Of a stretch of 64,000 bases of DNA, positions 55,990-64,000 are shown in pieces (within the stretch, counting starts at the first letter, position 1; the number at the start of each line of letters is the position of its first letter). The notes under the pieces are model-generated. The model made no database searches. It saw only the letters and a program-made list of their open reading frames with translations, and had not been told where the DNA came from. The position numbers and the translations under genes are program-made. Source of the stretch: Skeletonema tropicum (lineage: Eukaryota; Bacillariophyta; Thalassiosirophyceae; Thalassiosirales; Thalassiosiraceae); the NCBI GenBank assembly GCA_037178625.1, contig CM074137.1, forward strand, positions 682,001 through 746,000, given 5' to 3'.

Positions 55990-56421
55990 TCAAATGGAAT
56001 ATTGGTGAAGCTTACCAAGCTTCCTTGCTCTCAATACGGCCTTCCTTGTCTCGGCTGACGAGGCAAGAGCAATACCCTCAGACTTCAAACATTCAGACGG
56101 GCCCTGTCTCGCCTGCTCTGTGAGAACTGCACGTACGCATCGACGTCTGCAAGCCTGCACCTCGAGCGCAGAGGCAGGTGTGAGTAGATGAGCAATACCA
56201 ATCCAGGAACCTCTATCTTCTTCAGATGTCCAATCACTTGCACGAGCTTGGAGGACGTCTTGCTTGATGTTTCGTTTCATTGAGTTGTATTCTGCGTCGG
56301 TGTACCACAGCTCGTTCTTGTCCTCGTGCCTATGAACAATGTAAAGCTGCGCTGTTTTGGCAAATCGCACATGCATATGGTTGCGTCTGAGGGGGAAGTC
56401 TATGATCAATTCTGACGCCAT
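55990..56421 (-). CDS. 152-aa family protein, dispersed copy, 143 aa
   Basis: Intact frame from MASELIIDFPLRRNHMHVRF to KLGKLHQYSI. A CGA-to-TGA change shortens it by the last seven residues (REYTGNL in the array). It is about 85-90% identical to the array copies by eye. The promoter box with CTCACAACTTCAC is present twice in tandem upstream (56422-56473 and 56480-56537). It is convergent with the MYND-less Sel1 gene at 52.5 kb, the same relative orientation as in the array. Confidence 0.65.
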   Translation of the reverse strand: MASELIIDFPLRRNHMHVRFAKTAQLYIVHRHEDKNELWYTDAEYNSMKRNIKQDVLQARASDWTSEEDRGSWIGIAHLLTPASALEVQACRRRCVRAVLTEQARQGPSECLKSEGIALASSAETRKAVLRARKLGKLHQYSI

Positions 56422-56537
56422 GTTTAAGTTCTGTTAGGTGTGAAGTTGTGAGTTATCAGTGAAAGCGGCACGAGCTGAGTGTTCCAGTTCTGTTAAGTGT
56501 GAAGTTGTGAGTTGTCGTGAAAGCGGTACGAGCTGAG
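56422..56537 (-). promoter_or_regulatory. Duplicated promoter box of the 152-aa family
   Basis: Two copies of a ~55-bp block (CTCAGCTCGT...CGCTTTCAC...ACTCACAACTTCAC...AACAGAAC) directly upstream of the ATG. A single copy precedes the 55-kb copy and each array copy. Conservation across otherwise diverged flanks suggests a core promoter or transcription start. Confidence 0.45.
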
Positions 56538-57546
56538 TAAGCATCTCATCCCCAGACTTCTCCCTTCAAACTTTTCATGCACAGCTCTGTTCGCTGCCCC
56601 TTCCCTGCATACGTAGGTTGAGGTCTTACTTATGGTGACGAGTACGCTCGGAGAAATTGGACGGATCTAAAGAAGGATGATCAGCTGGTACTACATAATC
56701 GTGAACCCGGAAAAATAATTCCGAAGTTGAAGATGCTTGCAATTTTTGTGCGACTCAATCCAAAAGTGATTCTGCAGTTGAACATGTCTGCATTTTTGTG
56801 CGAACTCCTATTTTCATGGTCTTTCGTTTGTGACAAGTGCACGTTCTCACGAAGCTCACCGGTTTCTGCCAAGCGAGGTTAAATGCATAAGTTAATGCTT
56901 AGATATATAATTACCGATTACGGATGTAGACCCGCTCTTCTCTATCCATTCGTTTAACATTCATCGAAGCTGGACAGTCGCATGCGATTTCCTCTCTGTA
57001 TTGACGGTGACGTCTATTCAGCGGTCGGCCACTTCTCAGTGACATACGTGATCAGCACGTAAACGCTCTCTGATCCCATAAACCTGTACCAGGACTCTTG
57101 TCTACTGCAACTAGATCCAACTTCGAAAGAACAACAAATGTTCGGACTTTGAAGGCTTCGAATCATTACCCCCTCGGCAATTAGAGACTCCGCGTTTCCA
57201 ACGCACATAAGGGCTGCGCGTACACCATCTGTTGCTTCGCCAGTCAAGGCTCCGAACCCCTGGCGTGAGTTTGAACGCAGAAACCTTGATTGATCCGCAA
57301 CGACCTCATTCATCTCACTCTTTTTGGCACACAAACCCGTACATACTCAAGTACATGCCCTGTGCGAGTCTCTGTTTGAGTCTCTGTGGGAGTCGTAGTG
57401 ACTCTCGGGTGCCGGATGAGCAGCTGCTTTTTCTCACAACTTCTTCTTCTCCTGGCTCATGCATCGTTGTTGTTTGCGTTTGGTTTGATTGTGCGTTGTG
57501 CGTCTTTGATTGTTTGTGAAGAACGACTCTACTCTCTCCTATTACC
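56538..57546. other. Region without a supported gene
   Basis: No convincing frame. It includes the promoter and 5' leader of the cyclophilin gene. Confidence 0.4.
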
Positions 57547-58423
57547 ATGGGCTGCACGCAATCTTCTGAACCTGCTCCTCTAATCGAGTAAGTAGGTTGG
57601 AGGGTGGGGTGTCCGCTAGCTGCGGGGGAATCCTTCTCCTGTTCAAGAGTTTTCCCTTCCTCATCTTCTGAGTTCTATCTCTAATGCGTTGTATTTTTTA
57701 TTATTGATTGCTGCACGCAGGGGCAAGCCAAAGGTCTATTTCGATATGACCATTGATGGCGAAGATGCCGGTCGTATAGTCATGGAGTTGAGAGCCGATG
57801 TCGTGCCCAAGACGGCCTCGAATTTTTATGCCCTCTGCACCGGTTCTAAGGGATTCGGTTACGCCGGGTCGACTTTCCACCGTGTCATTCCTAATTTTAT
57901 GTGCCAAGGCGGAGATTTTACCGCTCATAACGGCACCGGCGGTAAATCAATCTATGGAGCACAGTTTAACGATGAGAACTTTGAACTGAAGCAGTAAGTC
58001 TGTATTAGCGGTTATGGTCAGATCATTTTATATATTGAAAAAGTTCTCATCTCACAACATGCCATCGATTAACAAATCAAAATCAAAGCACTGGGCCCGG
58101 TATCCTTTCGATGGCTAACTCTGGCCCTAACACCAATCGCTCTCAATTCTTTCTATGTAAGAAGTTGCCGCAAACCTCAATTAGATTCTAAAATGTTTAC
58201 CGAATTTACAGAATGTACTCACAAACTTCTTTCTCTTTCACTCACACAAACATTTCATTGCGCAGGCACACGGCAAAAGCCTCTGACCAGTTTGGATAAC
58301 AAACACGTCGTCTTTGGATCCGTGGTAGAGGGCATGGATGTTGTCAAAGCCATCGAGGCTGTTGGTTCTAAAGAAGGGAAAACTACCTCAAAGGTTGTAA
58401 TTGCTGCATGTGGTGCGCTTTAA
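57547..58423 (+). CDS. Cyclophilin-type peptidyl-prolyl isomerase, 4 exons, N-myristoylation signal
   Basis: Exons 57547-57587, 57721-57993, 58089-58156 and 58266-58423 join in frame into 179 aa; all introns are GT-AG (133, 95 and 109 nt). The domain has [20 protein letters not shown] with the catalytic Arg, [13 protein letters not shown] and LDNKHVVFG. The Trp that binds cyclosporin in human CypA (WLDGKHVVFG) is replaced by Ser after a two-residue insertion. The first exon encodes only [13 protein letters not shown], which has Gly2, Cys3 and Ser6, a good N-myristoylation plus palmitoylation signal, so a membrane-bound cyclophilin is predicted. Prolyl cis-trans isomerase, protein folding. Confidence 0.92.
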
Positions 58424-58984
58424 ATGAAAAGAAGCAGTGAGGAGAAGGAAGAAGACATAGCAGAAAAAGTATCATCCGAGGAATAAGTAGTAGATTGGTG
58501 GTTAAATCTGATTGTGTAAGAAGGTATGAGGTCATTGGATATATTCAAATTACTACCACTGCACTCTTGCACAGACACAACCAAGTCATTGAATATGGCT
58601 GTAAATGCATCTAAACGCGTTGAATATACACCAAGCATTGTATTACTTGAGTCAGATGAGGTCAGAGATGAAAAGCGAGATTAGAGGCCTTTATTGGAAG
58701 GGGGGCTAGCCTACCAGATATCGGGGGGCTTCCACCCGGTAATCCCCCCACTAGAGAGGAGAGGTAGGGGAGCCTTTAGCTAAACTCCCGTGATTTTCGT
58801 CTAAAGTTAGTCAAATAAGTAGGTACTCCTATTGGATAATACTCCTATGCTACATTTTACATTTTACCCCCATTAGACGATTTTGCCACCAAGATCAGAA
58901 CCCTCATTATCAGGGTCTCCCCCCTCGCCCCCTAGTAAACCCAAAGGCCTGGAGATGTTGATGTGTGATGTTGAGTGTGAAGTG
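58424..58984. other. Cyclophilin 3' region and intergenic DNA
   Basis: No gene seen. GGGGGGCT/CCCCCC-rich inverted pieces lie near 58700-58780. Confidence 0.4.
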
Positions 58985-59340
58985 TCCAATCCATCCGAGC
59001 CGTCACAGCACAGCGGCAGACAGCGGCCCACCAGTGCAGTATCACTATTAGAATGAGCGCAGATGCAGATGTAGATGCTCAGAGCGAGAGTGTGTTGATC
59101 ACGTCTGTGCAACCTGCGGTATTACCGAAGTTGACCCAGCGTGCAAATCAGGCTGCTGTGGATGCTACGAAAAGTTATCAAAGGAAGTTTGCAGAAGAGC
59201 TCTGGAAATCTGTTGGACGATAAGAATGTTGAGCATAGTTGACCACATACTTGATGACAGCCAGGAAGGAGAACACAGAAGAAGTGTCTACATCATCAAT
59301 TATTATTTTGGCAGCATGGCACAAGCAATATAGCGAGGTA
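58985..59340 (+). pseudogene. MYND-family copy with large internal deletion
   Basis: The 5' part (58985 to about 59133; ATG at 59054, GATGCTCAGAGCGAGAGTG) matches the start of the 52.5-kb gene. At 59134 it jumps to the family 3' end (GTGCAAATCAGGCTGCTGTGG) and continues into the same 3' UTR as at 53.3-53.4 kb. About 670 bp of coding sequence is missing. Confidence 0.8.
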
Positions 59341-59535
59341 ATAATATGTAATTTCTGACAAACTCTTTCACCAGACGATCAAGTTTGCTATTCGATAGAG
59401 GTGCCCATGTCTAAAACGTGACGAGCTCAGCGAAGATCTATCAAACAAACTTCCTCTTTCTTTCTCATTCTTTGAGGATTCATGCAGCTCTTTAGTGGCT
59501 GCCTACTACTACGTGCTTATCTCGCGTCTGAGTCT

Positions 59536-62500
59536 TTAAGCTGTGAGAGCTGAATCTTTCGTCTTTTCACTCTTCATATTTCTCCCCTTAATTACCTTGC
59601 TAATCTCATCTTGCAAACCATGTTCACTTTCAGCCGCAGATACTACATCGAGGGCCTTCAACACGGCATCAGGAGTCAAAGAAATACTGTCAATGCCCAA
59701 GTCCACAAGGAATCGTGCAAAATCTGGCTTGTCACTCGGTGCTTGGCCGCAAATACCCACTTCTTTCCCATTACGGTGAGCACCTTTTATGGCAAGAGAG
59801 ATGGCTTCTCGGACCGCGGTATTATCTTCATCAAATAGCCCAGCAAGTAGTCCAGAGTCCCGGTCTACCCCGAGGCACAGCTGCGTCAGGTCGTTGCTGC
59901 CAATGCTGAACCCATCAAAGACTTTGGCAAACTCGTCGATAGCTAAGACATTCGATGGGAGCTCACACATGACCCAAACTTTGAGCCCATCTTTCCCCTG
60001 TTGGAGGCCATTCTCGTTTAGAATCTGTATGACAGCTTTGCCCTCCTCTGCCGTGCGACAGAACGGAACCATCAAGTCCACATTCTTTAGGCCCATCTTT
60101 TCCCTAACGTAGGACAAGGCCTCACACTCCAGCTTGAAAGCTTTAGTGGAAGGAAGAATTAGTGGATGATTCAAACAATAAGCATCGTGAAAGAACTAGT
60201 GCTCCAATGTAGATACTCACCGTCTCTGAACTCATTTGATAAATATCTGGAACTTCCTCTGAGTCCTATCATCGGGTTCTCCTCTTCTGGCTCAAAGCTT
60301 TCTCCTCCTACCAAGCGGCGATACTCGTTCGACTTAAAGTCGCCCAGCCTCACAAGCACAGGGCGAGGATAAAAGGCTGCAGCGATACTACCGATTCCTT
60401 CAGAGAGTTTACGCACAAAGAAGTCTTTTGGGGACTTGTCATTTTTTGATCTTTCATCGATAATCTCCCGGTCTTCTGGAGAAACTTTCTCTGGATGCAG
60501 CACAGCCATGGGATGGATTCCAATATGATTCGCAACAACAAATTCTTGCCTGACCAATCCTACTCCATCTACTGGTAGTCCAGACATGGACAAGGCAGCG
60601 TCCGGATCTCCTAAGATGAGCTTGATCTCAGTCTTAGTTTCAGGTACGTTGTCTTTATCGACGCTGGTGCGCTCAATAGTTGCTTCACCGGGACTAGAGA
60701 ATGTGAAAGGAAAGGCACACAAGGGGTTTAGTTAAGGGCGAGGAACACTCTTCAATCACCTCTGCAATATATTCGAGCACTTACTACACCAAACCGGTAC
60801 TTCCATTTGAGCAGTCGATAGTGTATATATCACCAGTTTGAAGCTTCTCTGTAGCATCTTTTGTTCCAACAATACATGGCACGCCGAGCTCTCGACTGAC
60901 AATTGCCGCATGACAAGTTCGTCCTCCTCGATTAGTTATTACACCCGCTGCAATCCTCAAGCCAGGAACCCAGTCAGGATCCTTTTAGGAGAGGAAGGAA
61001 GCAAGATGAGCTTGATTCTACCTCGTGTATCCATGATATACACCATTCACTACTTATCACTTACCGTCATGTCAGCTACCAATATTTCTCCCGGCTTGAT
61101 AGTTGATACTTCGCTCACATCACGTATCACACGGACTCGACCACTCGCAGCGTCTGAGCCGATTGCACTTCCTTCAACGACAGGTGGATTGTGCTCTGTT
61201 ACTTGTGTTTGCTTGAGAAGATTGGCCTTCTGAGCTGACCTCACTGCGGCACATTAGATACATATTATAAGCAGAGTCAGAGAATTTACACAAAATCTAT
61301 CACTGGAGCTTAGCTTCGTACTTATCACTCTTACCTGTCTCTGGGCGAGCTTGTACAATGAACAAGTCCCCAGTAATTCCATCTTTCGCCCACTCAATAT
61401 CCATTGGAGTCGAATGACCATGGTGCTTGCTGTAGTGATCCTCTATCTTCACACACCACTCCGCAATTTTGCAAGCATCTTCATCGCTGAAGCAACGTTT
61501 AGCTGCATTTGCGTCCGGCGTCAAAATAGTCTTCGTACGCTTGTCGGATCCATCTCGAGTATACACAATCTGAGTCTGCTTTCTTCCAATAGACCTCTTG
61601 ATGATTGGATCTTCAACTTTTCCGATCATAGGCTTGAATACCTGAAATACGAAGCGGACGAACATTGTGAGTATTGTGATGCATGGTAATTTATATCGAA
61701 GCACATAGATAGATAACCTCTTACCTGCACTTCATCAGGATCAACTCGTCCGCCAACTACACTCTCTCCGAGACCATACGATCCTGTTATCACAATAGCA
61801 TTTCTAAATCCCGTGTCTGGATCTAACGTAAATGCTACACCACTTGAGGCAAGGTCACTTCTAACCATTTGCTGCACAGATACTGCTCCCTTGACTTGCA
61901 TATGATCAAACTTATTATGCACTCGATAGGCAATGGCCCTATCCGTAAAGACAGATGCAAGACACTCGAGGACAGCGTTACACACGTTGCGCTTTCCACT
62001 AACGTTTAGAAACGATGCTTGCTGGCCAGCGAACGAGGCAGTCGGGAGATCCTCCGCTGTTGCGCTGCTCCTAACTGCAACGCTGCAGCCGCAGTTTGCC
62101 TCTTTGCACATTCCTTCATAGCCCTCTTCAATTTGCCGGGTTACTTCATCCGGGAGTCCTGCGTTCATGATCATTAGACGTGCTTGGCCTGAAGTGATGA
62201 AGAGAAGAATGAATACGTTAGCTTCTGGGATTGGAAGTACCTAGTAGAGCGTGTATCCAGAGATGCTAAGTGAATGCATACTTACGTCCACGATCTGTTT
62301 GCAACAGAAGATTCAAACAAATGTGAGTGACTGAGTGCTAAACGCAGCATATATTTGTGATGGAATGGTCATAAAAGGACGACGCAACAAACTTACCAGC
62401 GAGATCCTCTAAATCATTTACGTCCACATCTTTCAACAACAACTCAAGCCGTTCTCTGAGTTCAAACCTGTCCAGTACAGCGTCATACGCAGAAGAACTC

Positions 62501-62879
62501 ACTCCAAATCCACCAGGTACGCTTACCCCAAGCGGGGTAAGATTCTGAATCATCTCGCCTAATGAGGCCGTTTTTCCTGGGACAAAGACAATTGTGAGCA
62601 ATAGAGTGAATCGTTACAACAGGATGCAACACACACGAGCAATGACAAAGCAATAGAAAGGAGTCACTTACCACCAACTTTGGGCAAGTCATCCAGCCCA
62701 ATCTCTTGTAGAGGGATGCAATGTTTCACTTTGGCTTCGCTTTTTGTGGTTGGATGGTTGTTTTTAGATAGGCGCGTTTGGAGCAAATCCCTTCTCGGGA
62801 CGAGGATGGAGGGAACGAATGCATTGCATTCATTTGCTGCCCAGCTTAAAAGTAGTACTGTTTTGAATAACATCATCAT
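59536..62879 (-). CDS. ppsA: Phosphoenolpyruvate synthase (pyruvate, water dikinase), predicted plastid-targeted, 9 exons
   Basis: Exons in transcript order: 62879-62672, 62576-62397, 62294-62286, 62188-61725, 61641-61335, 61243-61065, 60981-60785, 60693-60221, 60140-59536. All junctions are GT-AG, phases agree and the product is 873 aa. It converts pyruvate + ATP + water to PEP + AMP + Pi. Seen: N-terminal ATP-grasp domain ([32 protein letters not shown]); swivelling domain [15 protein letters not shown] with phospho-His 473; C-terminal PEP-binding barrel ([30 protein letters not shown] with catalytic Cys). The [10 protein letters not shown] and GVSVPGGFG patterns and overall length fit PpsA rather than PPDK. 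The N-terminus [23 protein letters not shown] resembles a signal peptide with an ..AF plastid cleavage motif. The third exon is only 9 nt. Confidence 0.93.
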
Positions 62880-63227
62880 CTTCTAATTTGTAATGATAGT
62901 AATGGATCTAAGATCTTTGTTTATGCAATTGGCTGTAGGGATTGGCGCTCTTGATATAGGCTGCTTAGCTCGATTCATTGCTGTTCGCTTCTCATTGCAG
63001 AAAGGACGAAGATGTGCTCCAACCTCTCGGAGTTGGAAGAGGTTCTCATCCTGTAAGGTACCTGTACGCTTACCTAAGATAAATAGAGACAGGATTGTAC
63101 TAGTAATTATTTCCTCCGAACTGGGTGTTCGTGACTTGTCCGTGACCACAAATCACAAAATAATCCAGAAATCGACCACAACCCACAACCATGACCATGC
63201 AAAATCCAACGCAGGCATAGTATCACG
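62880..63227. promoter_or_regulatory. Divergent intergenic region, PEP synthase / cytochrome b5 protein
   Basis: 348 bp between two divergent start codons; it must hold both promoters. No motif assigned. Confidence 0.4.
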
Positions 63228-63989
63228 ATGAGACGGAAGGCAGCACCTCTAACAACATTTCTATGGCTCATCATAGCCGCATCAATACTTCTCTCTGCAG
63301 TACTGGAGCAGCCGCCAATAATATTGACAGTCTCTGCCGAAGATGTATCCGATGCAACCACCACAACCACCGATGAAGGATGCAATGCTGAAAACAATAA
63401 TGATGAAACCTGTGCCAACCCCTCAACAAACGAAGACGAATCAGCAGCAGCAGCAACAACAGCAACACAACAATTATCACCGTCAGGAGAACGTCTCATA
63501 ACCTCCACCGAACTCGCCTCCCACGGAATCAAATCAACCGAATCCAAAGAAGCCGCCACAGCCGGAGGACACACCATCTGGCTCTCCATCCTCGGCCGTA
63601 TCTACGACGTTACCACCGGTGGACCATCCTACTACGGCCCTAAAGGAAGTTACAACTTTTATTCTGGACGGGATGCCTCACCGTGTTTTCACTCGGGGAA
63701 GAATAATGAGGAGGGTGCCGCGGCGAAATTGGAAGAGTGGGAGGATGATACGCATTTAATGTCGGTGTATGATTGGAGTAAGTTTTATGAGGATCATGAG
63801 ACGTATCAGTTTATGGGGGTGTTGGTGGATTCCAAGTATTATGATGAGAATGGGGAGGAGACAGATGTGAGGAAGAGTATTGTGGAGAGGGCGAGTAGGG
63901 CTAAAGTGATTGCGGAGAAGAAGAAGGAGGAGAGGAAGAAGGCTAGGCTGGAGAAGAGGAAGGCTGATCGGGAGAAGAATAAGAAATAG
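63228..63989 (+). CDS. Cytochrome-b5-like heme-binding protein, MAPR/neuferricin type
   Basis: 253 aa, single exon. The N-terminal hydrophobic segment (TTFLWLIIAASILLSAVL) is a signal peptide or anchor, followed by an acidic Thr/Ala/Asn-rich spacer. The cytochrome-b5-like domain spans about residues 85-190: WLSILGRIYDVTTGGPSYYG then Y-N-F-Y-S-G-R-D-A-S-P-C-F, the neuferricin/MAPR pattern in which Tyr rather than paired His coordinates heme. A Lys/Glu/Arg coiled coil (KVIAEKKKEERKKARLEKRK) forms the C-terminus. The expected site is the endomembrane system. In animals relatives bind heme and steroids or support P450s; the role here is unknown. Confidence 0.88.
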   Translation: MRRKAAPLTTFLWLIIAASILLSAVLEQPPIILTVSAEDVSDATTTTTDEGCNAENNNDETCANPSTNEDESAAAATTATQQLSPSGERLITSTELASHGIKSTESKEAATAGGHTIWLSILGRIYDVTTGGPSYYGPKGSYNFYSGRDASPCFHSGKNNEEGAAAKLEEWEDDTHLMSVYDWSKFYEDHETYQFMGVLVDSKYYDENGEETDVRKSIVERASRAKVIAEKKKEERKKARLEKRKADREKNKK

Positions 63990-64000
63990 TAGATGATAGA

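Noticed and set aside
59536..62879. Annotation as pyruvate phosphate dikinase (PPDK)
   Set aside because: The N-terminal [11 protein letters not shown] and [10 protein letters not shown] patterns and the 873-aa domain order fit PEP synthase better.

Overview
The window is nuclear DNA of a photosynthetic stramenopile, most likely a centric diatom. Evidence: short introns (about 85-155 nt) with GTAAG/GTGAG donors; two predicted bipartite plastid-targeting presequences with a diatom-type ...AF cleavage motif (PEP synthase, one small heat-shock protein); poly-Asn/Ser proteins; and a large MYND/Sel1 gene family. Species cannot be fixed. There is a 500-N scaffold gap at 14631-15130. No rRNA, tRNA or CRISPR was recognised.

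Layout. 1-14050: head-to-tail array of ~3.03 kb units (four complete, one truncated), each with a divergent pair: a MYND/RING-like/Sel1 gene on the minus strand and a 152-aa gene of unknown function on the plus strand. 15155-18335: poly-Asn TPR protein. 18492-18895: structured repeat with a 14-bp target-site duplication; a second copy lies at 47676-47971. 20.2-22.8 kb: decaying MYND/Sel1 genes. 23.1-28.0 kb: transposon cluster (360-bp MITE, 2.58-kb related element with transposase, degraded tyrosine recombinase). 28.1-30.2 kb: phospholipase-D-like protein. 31.4-35.1 kb: minisatellite, then a signal-peptide exon followed by seven symmetric tandem exon-like units for a secreted Cys-rich protein. 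36.9-41.1 kb: pseudokinase/AAA+/TPR protein. 41.5-46.2 kb: nested TIR elements. 46.5-47.3 kb: hypothetical gene. 48.2-49.1 and 52.5-53.3 kb: two more damaged MYND/Sel1 genes. 49.4-51.0 kb: divergent small heat-shock genes. 52.0-52.4 kb: foldback repeat. 54.7-56.4 kb: two more copies of the 152-aa family. 57.5-63.99 kb: conserved housekeeping genes (4-exon cyclophilin, 9-exon plastid PEP synthase, MAPR/neuferricin-type cytochrome b5 protein).

Two recurring themes. First, the MYND/RING-like/Sel1 family (five array copies, three dispersed copies, at least five remnants) travels with the 152-aa family: both places that hold the small gene have a MYND gene beside it in the same relative orientation. 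Second, most mobile elements here carry short subterminal palindromes of element-specific sequence, and three otherwise different elements share a CTGGTATGTTTCTACG-like box. The strongest candidates for something undescribed are the tandem-exon secreted gene, the structured repeat, the two-gene array and a 9-nt microexon in the PEP synthase gene.
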